In this document: positions 27,901 through 35,691 of the stretch, piece by piece
Layout: every line of letters starts with the position of its first letter
How positions within the stretch are numbered: position 1 is the stretch's first letter
Assembly: GCA_963794655.1 (NCBI GenBank)
Contig: CAWCEV010000003.1
Span: forward strand, 558,001 to 622,000
Source of the DNA: Roseiarcus sp963794655
GTDB lineage: Bacteria > Pseudomonadota > Alphaproteobacteria > Rhizobiales > Beijerinckiaceae
Direction of reading: 5' to 3'
Length of the DNA stretch: 64,000 nt
The notes under the pieces: model-generated
What the model saw: only the letters and a program-made list of their open reading frames with translations
Database searches by the model: none
Told to the model about the DNA's origin: nothing
Translations under genes and position numbers: made by a program

Positions 27901-29139
27901 CGCCTCCGCGCCGCGCGCCCTGCCGATCCGCTCGTCACCGACTACCATGCGTTCGCGCGATCGGGCGGCGAAGCCTTGCGGCGCTTCGCAGCCTTCCAGG
28001 CCAACGCCAGCGGGGAAGCCGGCGCGAACTGGCGGCTCTGGCCTCAGGACCTGCGCGAGGGCGAAGCGAAGGCGATCGACAAGGCGATCGAAAGCAACCG
28101 CCAGGCCTTCGAGTTCGCCCTCTTCTGCCAGTGGCTCGCCGACCGCCAACTAGGACGGGCGGCCGAGCGCGCACGGGGGGCGGGCCTCGAGATTGGCTTC
28201 TACCGCGACCTCGCGGTCGGCGCGGCGCCGGACGGATCGGAATCGTGGGCGCACCACACGCTGCTTGCTCACGGCGTCACCATCGGCGCGCCGCCCGATC
28301 CGTTCTCGGTCCAGGGACAGAACTGGAGCCTGCCCGCGCCAAACCCGCTTGCCGGCGCGCGCGAGGGCTGGGCCTCGCTCAGCGCGCTCTACCGCGCCAA
28401 CATGCGCCACGCCGGGATGCTGCGGATCGATCACGCGATGGGGCTCGAGCGCCTGTTCCTGATCCCCGCCGGCGCCAAGCCCGCCGAGGGCGCCTATCTC
28501 GCGTATCCGCTCGACGACCTCGTCGGGCACATCGCGCTCGAGAGCCAGCGCGCCCAGTGCATGGTGATCGGCGAGGATCTCGGCACCGTGCCGGAAGGTT
28601 TCCGCGACCGGATGACGGGCGCCAATATCGACGGCATGCGGGTCTTGTGGTTCGAGCGCGACGGCGCAAATGTCCGGCCGCCGGAATCCTATCCGCCGCG
28701 CTCGGTCGCCTGCGTCGCCACCCACGATCTGGCGACGCTCTCCGGCTGGTGGGGAGGAACGGACATCGCCGAGCGGCTGTCGCTCGGGCTCTTGACCCTG
28801 GCGAGGGCCGGCGAGGAGATCGCCAGGCGGCGCGAGGAAAAGCGCGGGCTGATCGCCGCTCTCGTCGCCGCCGGCCTCATCGGCGCCGGCCCGACCGACG
28901 ACGCCCCGCTGACCGACGCCATCGCCGCCGCCGTCCATGCGCTCGTCGGCCGCGCGGGTTCGATCCTCGCCCATGCCCAGTTCGACGATCTTGTCGGCGA
29001 GGCCGTCCAGACCAACCTGCCGGGAACCGACCGCGAGCGGCCAAACTGGCGCTTGAAGCTCAGCCCCGACGTGGCCGCCGCCTTCTCAAGCCACCGGACA
29101 CGGGCGGTCCTCGCGGCGCTGGCCAAGGGGCGGACGTAA
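24982..29139 (+). CDS. glgX-malQ: Fused glycogen debranching enzyme GlgX and 4-alpha-glucanotransferase MalQ
   Basis: A single open frame of 1385 codons joining two enzymes. Residues 1 to about 665 are a GH13 debranching enzyme: a CBM48-like N-terminus, IYELNLRGFSRLNP, nucleophile D324 in GFRFDLATTLG, acid/base E360 in LIAEPWDIG and D431 in VAHDGFTLRDLVSY. A Gly/Ala/Ser linker lies near 668-678. Residues about 680-1385 are a GH77 amylomaltase with D1150 in RIDHAMGLERL, E1198 in VIGEDLGTVPEG and D1249 in ATHDLATLSGW. All six catalytic carboxylates are intact and no stop or shift interrupts the join. GlgX trims branches to maltotetraose and MalQ re-disproportionates the malto-oligosaccharides, so the fusion couples successive steps. 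ATGA overlap with glgA. Confidence 0.93.
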   Translation: MSDIPAGLGVIVGAKGLEAALVLPNAESASLCLYDGDREVFRATMARDAHGVLRGLAPGFGAGARYGFRVDGPYDPGRGARFDASKLLADPYAWRFDRAFRLHPSMFKFGDDSGPFAPKAIAGAPPAGEPGFRRVAADALIIYELNLRGFSRLNPAVPEAARATFAGLAHPASIAHLSSLGVTAVEIMPADTFVDERHLPPLGLSNAWGYNSVVFGSPDPRLAPGGWAEVRAATDALHAAGMEAILDVVFNHDGESDQFGPTVSFRGLDNAAWFRLDPHDPAAYVNDTGTGNCLALDRPLVIDMAIGALRRWMIHGGFDGFRFDLATTLGRRDNGFDPKAPFLEALAADPVLAKARLIAEPWDIGPGGYQLGRFDSNFAEWNDRFRDGARRFWRGDAGARGELATRIAGSRDVFDHAAAPSEGVNFVVAHDGFTLRDLVSYANKHNDANGEHNRDGTDNNLSWNHGVEGPSDDPAILAARARDERNLLTLLLAARGTPMLSMGMELGFSQGGNNNAYAQDNATSAIEWGAADASLIAFTARLIKARRGNSALSRDAFLSGAPFDSSGLPDVEWRDADGPLTESGWNDPAGAVLVAIFATPQGNGVDRVALAMNRSTADVEIRLPEPRSGMAWRALIDTHDPETPERRLALADRARLHARSSLILAEARTASGGAGSGAPSAETIDALAGAAGIAAEWFDVRGKRTIVAPETKIALLSALGLEAGSESEARDSLTRLIDETQRRRLPSSLVLRLGEPLIAPLRDQPGAAGARIVREDGSIAEWRVEAADGAARSLPDGRAVAERTIALPELPLGRHRLIVDGVECALTVAPPKAFSSPAAQRKRFGVAAQLYALRRAEKDHPDQGIGDFSALGLAGEKAAAAGAAYFGVSPLHMLFPRDRDRASPYYPSDRRFLDPILIDALDGAGLPRDAAVSEALGALTPAFAAAAATGQVEYDAVWRAKRTALEAWSAAFSRLRAARPADPLVTDYHAFARSGGEALRRFAAFQANASGEAGANWRLWPQDLREGEAKAIDKAIESNRQAFEFALFCQWLADRQLGRAAERARGAGLEIGFYRDLAVGAAPDGSESWAHHTLLAHGVTIGAPPDPFSVQGQNWSLPAPNPLAGAREGWASLSALYRANMRHAGMLRIDHAMGLERLFLIPAGAKPAEGAYLAYPLDDLVGHIALESQRAQCMVIGEDLGTVPEGFRDRMTGANIDGMRVLWFERDGANVRPPESYPPRSVACVATHDLATLSGWWGGTDIAERLSLGLLTLARAGEEIARRREEKRGLIAALVAAGLIGAGPTDDAPLTDAIAAAVHALVGRAGSILAHAQFDDLVGEAVQTNLPGTDRERPNWRLKLSPDVAAAFSSHRTRAVLAALAKGRT

Positions 29140-29283
29140 TTCGTCCATTCGCCAGAGCGCTCGCCGACGCGGGCGTTGCGGCTTTTCGCCGCTCCTCGCG
29201 GGTCGCGGGGCCTTTTGACCGCCCGGGCTCCGGCGCTTACAAGTGGCCCGCGACTCTTTCGTCGTCGTCGGATGTCTTGCTCA

Positions 29284-29928
29284 ATGGCTCTACGCTCTCT
29301 CGACCTCGAAGCGTTGAAGGCGGCTCCGCTCACGCGTGAGCCGTTCGAGTTTTTTGTCGTTCCCGGCTTCGTGCGCCCCGAGGCGCGGGCGAAGATCAAC
29401 GCCGATTATCCGAAGATCACGGACGGCGGCAGCTTTCCGGTCGCCCAGCTTTCCTACGGGCCTGCGTTCCGGGAATTCCTCGCCGATCTCGAGAGCGACG
29501 AATTCCGCGAGGCTTTCGAGGAGAAGTTCGGGCTTGATCTCGCGGGGCGGCCGAGCACCATCACGGTCCGCGGCCAATGCAGCCCGAAGGACGGGCGCAT
29601 CCACACCGACACGAAGAGCAAGATCATCACGATCCTCATCTATATGAACGCCGGCTGGGAGCATCCGGGCGGGCGATTGCGCCTGCTCAAGTCGGCCGAC
29701 AACCTCGACGACATGATCATGGAGGTTCCTCCCGCCGAGGGAACGCTGCTCGCGTTCAAGCGCTCCGATAACTCCTGGCACGGCCACAGGCCCTTCGCCG
29801 GCGAGCGCCGCGTCATCCAGTTCAACTGGGTCACCTCGGAAGGCGACAAGAAGCTCGCGATGCTGCGCCACCACGTCTCGGCGCCGCTGAAGCGGCTGTT
29901 CGCGGCGGTGAGGCCGGGGGCGCACTAA
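29284..29928 (+). CDS. 2-oxoglutarate and Fe(II)-dependent oxygenase
   Basis: A 214-residue dioxygenase of the prolyl 4-hydroxylase-like superfamily. The facial triad is visible as H and D in GRIHTDTKSKIIT and the distal H in NSWHGHRPF; the 2OG-binding Arg is in GERRVIQFNWV. The double-stranded beta-helix strands AGWEHPGGRLRLLKS and GTLLAFKRSD lie between them. The N-terminal region resembles 2OG oxygenases often found near glycosyltransferase or polysaccharide loci, but the substrate is unknown. The start is uncertain: ATG at 29272 is also in frame and neither has a strong ribosome binding site. It converges with the Rieske-FAD gene, the two stops overlapping by 4 bp. Confidence 0.8.
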   Translation: MALRSLDLEALKAAPLTREPFEFFVVPGFVRPEARAKINADYPKITDGGSFPVAQLSYGPAFREFLADLESDEFREAFEEKFGLDLAGRPSTITVRGQCSPKDGRIHTDTKSKIITILIYMNAGWEHPGGRLRLLKSADNLDDMIMEVPPAEGTLLAFKRSDNSWHGHRPFAGERRVIQFNWVTSEGDKKLAMLRHHVSAPLKRLFAAVRPGAH

Positions 29929-31454
29929 GCCCGGCCGCGCTCTTCGAGATTGACCTCGGCTTCGAGGCTCTGCACGTCGCGGAAGATAGAAGCGATGGCG
30001 AGCGTGCGTCCCTCTCTCTTGTAGCGAACGAGACAATCCTTGGCGGCGATATTCCCTTCGACCGCGACCTCATCCCACCGTTCGGCGTGGCCGACATAGT
30101 TGATCGGGACGTCGTAGTGCTGGCTCCAAAAGAACGGAGCTGCGGCGAACGGCTCCCGCTCGCCCATCATGTTAAGCGCGGCGACCTGGCCCTGACGTTC
30201 CGCGACGACCCAATGCTCGACCCGTATCGCCTCGGCGCTGATAGGGTCAGGCCAGCGTGCGATGTCGCCAGCGGCGAATATGCCGGGCGCGGTCGTCTCG
30301 AGATGAGTGTCGACGACGACGCCGCGATCCACCTTCAAGCCAGCGGCCTCGGCAAGTCCGACTCGCGGCCGCACGCCGAGACCCGCGACAATGAAATCGG
30401 CTTCGACCCGGCTCCCGTCGGAAAGACTGACACTGCGTCCATCAACCGCGGCGGCGGTTGCGCCAAGGTGGAATCGGACGCCATGCTGTTCATGCAGCGC
30501 CCGAACAAACTCCCCCATGTTCGGGCCCAGAATGCGCGCCATTGGGACCAACTCCGGGGCGACGACATGGACCTCAATCTCTCGCGCCCGGAGCGAGGCC
30601 GCGACCTCGAGCCCGATGAAACTTGCGCCTAGGACCAGAACGGTCTTTGCGGCTTTCGCCCGCTCGATGATCGCCCGGCAATCCGCAAGCGAGCGCAGGA
30701 CGAAGATCTGCGAGGGCGACGCCCCCGCAATGGACGGGCGCACGGGCTCGGCGCCGGTCGCAATGAGGAGCCGATCGAACTTGACGCTCTCGCCGCCGGC
30801 GAGCCCCGCCTCCCGCGACGCGACATCGATGCGCTCGACGGTCGACTGAAGTCTGAGTTCGACGCCATTGTCGCGATAGAATTCGCTCGGGCGGAGCGGA
30901 AGCCAGTCCTCGGGCGCGCCGCCCGCGAGGTAGTCCTTGGAGAGATTGGGCCGATCGACCGGCGGAGAGTCGTCGTCGGACAGCATGACGATCTGACCTT
31001 CGTATTTCCTCCTTCGCAGCATTTCCGCCGCGGCGAAGCCTGCTGCCCCGCCGCCGACGATCACGATGCGGCCAGGTTCCCGCGGCTGGGCGCGCGCGGC
31101 CGCGGGCGCGACCCTGCGTTTCTCCCGCAGGAAGATCTTGCCGCCGCTTTGATCAACAAGCCAGGTATCCACTGCGGTGAGAGCGGGCGCGTGAAGCGCC
31201 TCTCCGGTCCGGAGACTGAAGCAGGCGTGATGCCACGGGCATCTCACCGTGTCTCCGACAATCAGCCCCTCGGCCAGCGGACCGCTGTAGTGGGTGCAAA
31301 CGGCGCCGATCGCAAAAATCTCGGGGCCTCGGCGCACGAGCAGGACCGGCTCCTCGCCGACGTGGCCGAGCAGCTTGCTCCCGTCCGGCAAGTCCGCAGA
31401 TGCGAGTCCCAGGGCAAGGTCCGGTCCCGGCGCGCCGGTCTTTCCGTCTTCCAT
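29925..31454 (-). CDS. Rieske domain-containing FAD-dependent NAD(P)H reductase
   Basis: A 509-aa fusion of an N-terminal Rieske [2Fe-2S] domain and a pyridine nucleotide-disulfide reductase of the ferredoxin reductase/AIFM3 type. Cluster ligands are C53 and H55 (CTHYSGPL) and C72 and H75 (CPWHHACFS). The FAD-binding GGGAAGFAAAE lies near residue 130, followed by VDRPNLSKDYLAG, a second NAD(P) dinucleotide fold (VLVLGASFIGLEVA) and the FAD-contacting GIFAAGDIARWP. A C-terminal reductase dimerisation domain ends the protein. It probably passes electrons from NAD(P)H to an oxygenase or cytochrome P450, but no partner is adjacent except the convergent 2OG oxygenase, which does not need one. ATG at 31454 follows CGGAGCTTTCAG. 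Confidence 0.9.
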   Translation of the reverse strand: MEDGKTGAPGPDLALGLASADLPDGSKLLGHVGEEPVLLVRRGPEIFAIGAVCTHYSGPLAEGLIVGDTVRCPWHHACFSLRTGEALHAPALTAVDTWLVDQSGGKIFLREKRRVAPAAARAQPREPGRIVIVGGGAAGFAAAEMLRRRKYEGQIVMLSDDDSPPVDRPNLSKDYLAGGAPEDWLPLRPSEFYRDNGVELRLQSTVERIDVASREAGLAGGESVKFDRLLIATGAEPVRPSIAGASPSQIFVLRSLADCRAIIERAKAAKTVLVLGASFIGLEVAASLRAREIEVHVVAPELVPMARILGPNMGEFVRALHEQHGVRFHLGATAAAVDGRSVSLSDGSRVEADFIVAGLGVRPRVGLAEAAGLKVDRGVVVDTHLETTAPGIFAAGDIARWPDPISAEAIRVEHWVVAERQGQVAALNMMGEREPFAAAPFFWSQHYDVPINYVGHAERWDEVAVEGNIAAKDCLVRYKREGRTLAIASIFRDVQSLEAEVNLEERGRA

Positions 31455-31526
31455 CTGAAAGCTCCGTGCTCGGGTCAAGGCCGATGGAAACGTCGCTTCC
31501 CCGAATAGGCTTCTACGCCCTATCGG

Positions 31527-32615
31527 TCAAAAAGGTTCCGTTGCCTGCGCAGCCCAGACCTGCTGATAGACCGCGCTGATTTCGTCCGCCTCCCGGTCGC
31601 GGCTGAATTTATCGACCACCTTCTCCCGCGCGCGCCGTCCCATCTCCTCGATGCCTTCGGGATCGCGCATCATGGGCTCGATCGCCGCGGTCAGCGCGTC
31701 GGCGTCATCGACCGGCGCGAGAACGCCGTCCGCGCCGTCGGCGATGACCATCTCCGCCGCCCCGGCGCGGGTCGCGACAACTGCGTCGCCCGCCGCCATC
31801 GCCTCGAGCATGGTCAGCCCGAAGCCTTCGACGCGCGAAGCGAAGACATAGATCGAGATCCGCTGATACCAGAGCGGCACCTCCTCGACCGGCAGTTCGC
31901 CGAGGAACCGGATGCGCTCGGTCAGGCCGGCGGCGGCGACCCGCTGTTTCAGGCCCTCGACAAACGGCCGGTTGTCGACGGTTACGAGCCCGATCACCAC
32001 CGCCGAGAAATCGGGGTAGCGCGGCAGGAGCCGGCACATCGCCTCGACGAACAGGTCGCTGCCCTTCTGCTTTCGCACGCGGCCGAACGTTCCGACGCCA
32101 TATCGGCCCGGGAGCCCGGTCGCGGCGAAAGCCGTTCGGCGGTCGGCTGGGGGGACATAGAGATCGACGTCGATGCCGTGAAGGATAACGGTCGCCGGGC
32201 GCTTGAGAAATTGCGCCGCCGCCTCGCTGGTCGCGATCACGGCGTCCATGCGCGCGATCAGGAAGTTCGTTAGCCAGGTTTTCGGGCGCTGGGAGGCCGA
32301 GTTGAAGATCAGCGCGAAGCCGTAGCCCATGAGATTGAGGATGAGCCCGGCGATCATCTCGACATTGCGGCGCGCGTGCCAGATGCGGACCTTCCCGTGG
32401 CTCGGCGGACGGAAGCGTAGGCGAAAGAGATCGCGGAGGCTCAGGGCGCCGATTCCGTCCGGACGGTCCGGCCCCAGCCACGCCGTACGCCACCGCTTCG
32501 CGACAAGAGGCGCGATCGTGCGGTTGACCGCCGTGCCGCCCGAATAGCGCCAGTTCAGATTGGGAATGACGACCTCGAGCGCGTCGAGGGCGTCGTCATC
32601 CCATTCCCGGTTCAT
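31527..32615 (-). CDS. Glycosyltransferase family 4 (LPS core type, LpcC-like)
   Basis: A GT-B glycosyltransferase of 362 aa. The C-terminal GT4 domain shows GVGTFGRVRKQKGSDLFVEA, RIRFLGELPVEEVPLWYQ and the E-x7-E motif ASRVEGFGLTMLEAMA, all typical of group 1 transferases. The N-terminal half begins EVVIPNLNWRYSGGTAVNR, a form common in LpcC-like mannosyltransferases of rhizobial LPS core. It lies next to a WaaE-like family 2 transferase on the same strand, which supports a role in LPS core or another surface glycan. The annotated start is ATG at 32615 just after an in-frame GTG. Confidence 0.87.
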   Translation of the reverse strand: MNREWDDDALDALEVVIPNLNWRYSGGTAVNRTIAPLVAKRWRTAWLGPDRPDGIGALSLRDLFRLRFRPPSHGKVRIWHARRNVEMIAGLILNLMGYGFALIFNSASQRPKTWLTNFLIARMDAVIATSEAAAQFLKRPATVILHGIDVDLYVPPADRRTAFAATGLPGRYGVGTFGRVRKQKGSDLFVEAMCRLLPRYPDFSAVVIGLVTVDNRPFVEGLKQRVAAAGLTERIRFLGELPVEEVPLWYQRISIYVFASRVEGFGLTMLEAMAAGDAVVATRAGAAEMVIADGADGVLAPVDDADALTAAIEPMMRDPEGIEEMGRRAREKVVDKFSRDREADEISAVYQQVWAAQATEPF

Positions 32616-32964
32616 CACGCCCTGCCCGACTCCGCCCGTCAGCGGGCCTCTTTAGAGCAAGGCCAATCCCGAGGGAATCGCCCGGCCGGGGACGAAGGGC
32701 GAAAAGATTCCGCGAATAGTTCTTTGCGGAAATCAGAATCCGGGCTATGCTTTTTCCAGTGGCCGAACCGTCCCCCGTCGGGGCCCAAGGTCAGGCAGGA
32801 AAAGCCCGCAATCCGTGGAGAATTGAGATTTACAACCCATCGTAACCCGTTGATAATCCTCGATCGACGACCAAGAATCCGAGCGATCGGCGATTTGGAT
32901 TTTGTTGCGCCGGATTTGGATTTTGTTGCGCCCGGCTTTGATTGTGTTGCGCCCCGCTTGGCCT
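32616..32964. other. Intergenic region with degenerate tandem repeats
   Basis: A 349-bp gap between two glycosyltransferase genes on the minus strand. The right part (from about 32891) holds degenerate 20-bp tandem units that continue into the 3' end of the WaaE-like gene. The left part is AT-richer than its surroundings and has no supported gene. Confidence 0.5.
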
Positions 32965-32996
32965 TTATTGCGAGCGGCTTTGAGATTGTTGCGCGC
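32891..32996. repeat. Degenerate tandem repeat of about 20-22 bp, five units
   Basis: Five consecutive units share the form C-GGNTTTGGATTTTGTTGCGC with increasing divergence: GATTTGGATTTTGTTGCGC appears twice almost unchanged (about 32892-32910 and 32913-32931), then GGCTTTGATTGTGTTGCGCC, CGCTTGGCCTTTATTGCGA and GGCTTTGAGATTGTTGCGC. On the minus strand the last units are translated into the C-terminal AQQSQSRSQ of the WaaE-like protein and one unit contains its stop codon. There are no spacers between the units, so it is not a CRISPR array. Confidence 0.75.
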
Positions 32997-33831
32997 CGGT
33001 TCGGGCGTAGTAGAGTTGACGATGAATCGCCTCGGTCATGAGCGAATACATCGCGCCGGTCGCGGCGTGGATGAAGCCCGCCCAGCCGCATAGAAAAAAG
33101 CGGTTCCAGAAAAAGATGCGGAGGAAATAGATCGGCGGACTGAACATGAGTTTGAGCCTCGACGGCTTGCGCCCCTGTTTCAGCCGCTGCTCGGCCTTGA
33201 GCCGGGCATAGACGATCTCCTTCTTCATCTGTTCGTTGAGCGGCAGCGATCGCTCGTGGCGCAGGAGCCCGTGGCGCGCAATCGGCGTCTCGCCCTCGTC
33301 GGCGACGAGGCCCTCGTGGACGATGAGCGCCGGATCGAAGCGGGCGCGGCCGCGCCTGACGAACCGCAGGATGTGCTCGGGCCGCGTCCATCGGCTCACC
33401 GGCTGCGATTGCCCGTAAAGCGTGAGCGAACGGCGCACCTTCCAGCCGGAAACGGCGTCGCCGGCCGCCATCAAGCCCGGCAGCGAGGCTCGGAGCTCTT
33501 CGTCGAGCCATTCGTCGGCGTCGATGCTGAAGATCCATGGTTGCGCCGCCTGATCGAGGGCGAACTGCTTCTGCCGGGCGTAGCCGAGCCACGGCTGGCT
33601 AACGAGGCGCACCGGAAAGCCGCGGCGTGCGAAGTCGTCGACGATCGCGAGCGTCCCGTCGGTCGAGCCGGAATCGACAACGATGATCTCCGCGAAGCCG
33701 CGCAGGCTCTGAAGGCACGCGCCGATGCAGGCGGCCTCGTTGAGGCAGATGATCGCCGCGCTCGCCGCAAGCGCGTCCCGCGAAGGCTCCGCTGGCTCGA
33801 CGTTTGTGACGGTCGCGGGGCTCAGGGACAT
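32965..33831 (-). CDS. Glycosyltransferase family 2 (WaaE/KdtX-like LPS core transferase)
   Basis: A GT-A family 2 transferase of 288 aa. The N-terminus has SAAIICLNEAACIGACLQSL, then EIIVVDSGSTDGTLAI, WLGYARQKQFALDQA and the metal-binding IFSIDADEWLDEEL, the combination typical of WaaE-like beta-1,4-glucosyltransferases of LPS core. The C-terminal half has a hydrophobic segment (IYFLRIFFWNRFFLCGWAGF) suggesting membrane association. ATG at 33831 is preferred; the open frame upstream is Arg-rich shadow. The extreme C-terminus (ARTGAQQSQSRSQ) is encoded by a tandem DNA repeat that also provides the stop codon. Confidence 0.87.
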   Translation of the reverse strand: MSLSPATVTNVEPAEPSRDALAASAAIICLNEAACIGACLQSLRGFAEIIVVDSGSTDGTLAIVDDFARRGFPVRLVSQPWLGYARQKQFALDQAAQPWIFSIDADEWLDEELRASLPGLMAAGDAVSGWKVRRSLTLYGQSQPVSRWTRPEHILRFVRRGRARFDPALIVHEGLVADEGETPIARHGLLRHERSLPLNEQMKKEIVYARLKAEQRLKQGRKPSRLKLMFSPPIYFLRIFFWNRFFLCGWAGFIHAATGAMYSLMTEAIHRQLYYARTGAQQSQSRSQ

Positions 33832-34008
33832 GGCTTCAGTGGGCGCCGCCTCGACGCCCCGGCGCGGAAGGGTTTCGCGCCCGCGAAAGTCTCCGGGCGA
33901 CGCGCGATTATCTGGGCCATTTGTCCTTTTGTGGCAAGCCCGGCGGAATTGGCCCACCCGACGCCGCCAGCGCTTGCGCGGCCCGGCAGGCGCCACCATA
34001 TCGCCGCA

Positions 34009-35031
34009 ATGAGCAACCCATTCGAATCCCCCGCCGCCTCCTTCATCCTCGATTCCGACAGCGCAAGCCAGGGACCGGGCGGCGCCCCAGCCCCGAATGA
34101 CTCCGCGCTGCTCGACGATTATTCACGCGTCGTCACCGGGGTCGTCGACCGGGTCGGCCCGAGCGTTGTGCGTATCGACGTGAAGAAGCAGGGCCGCAGC
34201 GCGGGCTCCGGCTCCGGCGTCATCATTGCGTCGGACGGCCTTGCTCTCACCAACAGCCATGTCGTCCAGGGCGCACGGACGGTCAGCCTCACGACGCTTG
34301 AAGGGCGCGAATTGCTGGCGCGCGTGCTCGGAGACGATCCGGATACGGATCTCGCGCTGCTCAGGGTCGAGGCCGACGTGTCGCTGCCGGCTGCGAAACT
34401 CGGCGACAGTTCGAGGCTCAAGCGCGGCCAGATCGCCATCGCCATCGGCAATCCGCTCGGCTTCGACGCGACGGTGACGACGGGCGTCGTCTCCGCGCTC
34501 GGACGCTCGCTGCAATCGCGCACCGGGCGGATGATCGAGGACGTTGTCCAGACCGACGCGCCGCTCAATCCCGGCAACTCGGGCGGCCCGCTGGTGTCGT
34601 CGGCGGGCGAAGTGATCGGCATCAACACCGCGGTGATCATGGGCGCGCAGGGCATCTGCTTTGCGGTCGCGTCCAACACCGCCAGTTTCGTCGCCGGCGA
34701 GATCGCCCGCCACGGGCGCGTAAGGCGCGCCTATATCGGGGTCGGCGCCGCGACGACGGCGATCCCGCGCCGCATCGCGCTGAGGCTCGGCATTGAACAG
34801 GCGACCGGCGCGCGTCTGCTCAGCGTCGACCAGGCGGGGCCGGCAGCCCATGCGGGCCTATTGTCCGGCGACCTCGTCATCGCGCTCGACGGCAAGGCGG
34901 TCACGAGCGTCGGCGAGCTCCTGAGGGCGCTCGACGCCGATAAGATCGACCGCACCGTCAGCGTCGATTTTCTGCGCCGGTCGGAGCAGCAGAGAGTGTG
35001 GATCGGGCCGGTCGAGCGGAAGGCCGCTTAG
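34009..35031 (+). CDS. HtrA/DegP-like trypsin-family protease with PDZ domain
   Basis: S1C-family serine protease of 340 aa. The catalytic triad is seen in ALTNSHVVQGA (His), DDPDTDLALLRVEA (Asp) and PLNPGNSGGPLVSSAGEVIG (Ser). A single PDZ domain occupies about residues 235-335 (YIGVGAATTAIPRRI, GPAAHAGLLSGDLVIALDG). Most DegP/DegQ proteins have a signal peptide; this N-terminus (MSNPFESPAASFILDSDSAS) has none, so the protein is predicted to be cytoplasmic or to use another route. The long frame upstream is antisense to the waaE-like gene and is rejected. Divergent from waaE. Confidence 0.88.
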   Translation: MSNPFESPAASFILDSDSASQGPGGAPAPNDSALLDDYSRVVTGVVDRVGPSVVRIDVKKQGRSAGSGSGVIIASDGLALTNSHVVQGARTVSLTTLEGRELLARVLGDDPDTDLALLRVEADVSLPAAKLGDSSRLKRGQIAIAIGNPLGFDATVTTGVVSALGRSLQSRTGRMIEDVVQTDAPLNPGNSGGPLVSSAGEVIGINTAVIMGAQGICFAVASNTASFVAGEIARHGRVRRAYIGVGAATTAIPRRIALRLGIEQATGARLLSVDQAGPAAHAGLLSGDLVIALDGKAVTSVGELLRALDADKIDRTVSVDFLRRSEQQRVWIGPVERKAA

Positions 35032-35034
35032 GCG

Positions 35035-35691
35035 TCAGCCGCTCGCGGGCGGCTTCGGCTTCATGAGCGGTCCGGGAAGCGCGCGCTCCGCCTCTTCCTC
35101 GAGGGCCTGCTCGTGATAGCGGATGAAGCGCGCGGCGAAGAACGAGCCGATCACCGCCGCGACCAGCGCCGCAAGCGCCACCGGGCGGGCGTAGTGCTCG
35201 AAGGCGCGGCCGAGCCAGAAGCCGCCGAGGCCGAAGATGGTCGCCCACACAATTCCCCCCGCGGCGTTGAAGAAGAAGAACTCTTCCCAGTTGTAGTGGT
35301 TCACGCCAGCGAGAAACGCGGCGAAAGCGCGCAAAAGGGCGACGAAGCGGCCGAAGAAGACCACCTTGCCGCCGTGCTTGAGAAAGAGATATTGCCCGAG
35401 CTTAAGCCGCCGCTCGTCCAGGCTGATATAGCGCCCGTATCGGTAGAGAAGCGGAAACCCGAACTCCCGCCCAATCCAATAACCGCAATTGTCGCCGATG
35501 ATCGCGGCCGCGGCCGCCGCGCCGATCACGCCGTAGATTTTGAGCGTCCCGTGGCCCGCCAGGATCGCTGCGGTGACCAGGACGGTTTCGCCCGGCATCG
35601 GGATGCCGGCGCTTTCCATGGCGACGATCAGAAAAACTGCGAAATAGCCATAGGTCGCGAGAGCGCCCTGCAAATGGTGCGCGAAGGCCAT
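35035..35691 (-). CDS. DedA family membrane protein
   Basis: A 218-aa inner-membrane protein of the DedA/VTT superfamily, linked in other bacteria to lipid scrambling and envelope homeostasis. Visible signatures are AMESAGIPMPGETVLVTAAI, IGDNCGYWIGREFG, FLKHGGKVVFFGRFVALLRAFAAFLAG with the conserved Arg residues, and ANGIVWAT-like (AAGGIVWATIFGLGGFWLG). Several hydrophobic helices are spread over the protein. The stop is 3 bp from the convergent HtrA-like gene's stop, and the start abuts the upstream phasin-like gene's stop, so it is probably co-transcribed with that gene. Confidence 0.92.
   Translation of the reverse strand: MAFAHHLQGALATYGYFAVFLIVAMESAGIPMPGETVLVTAAILAGHGTLKIYGVIGAAAAAAIIGDNCGYWIGREFGFPLLYRYGRYISLDERRLKLGQYLFLKHGGKVVFFGRFVALLRAFAAFLAGVNHYNWEEFFFFNAAGGIVWATIFGLGGFWLGRAFEHYARPVALAALVAAVIGSFFAARFIRYHEQALEEEAERALPGPLMKPKPPASG

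Noticed and set aside
27852..29339. 495-codon plus-strand frame inside the MalQ half
   Set aside because: It is out of frame with glgX-malQ and Arg-rich; a GC shadow.
32891..32996. Possible CRISPR array
   Set aside because: Repeats are contiguous with no unique spacers, degenerate, and partly coding.
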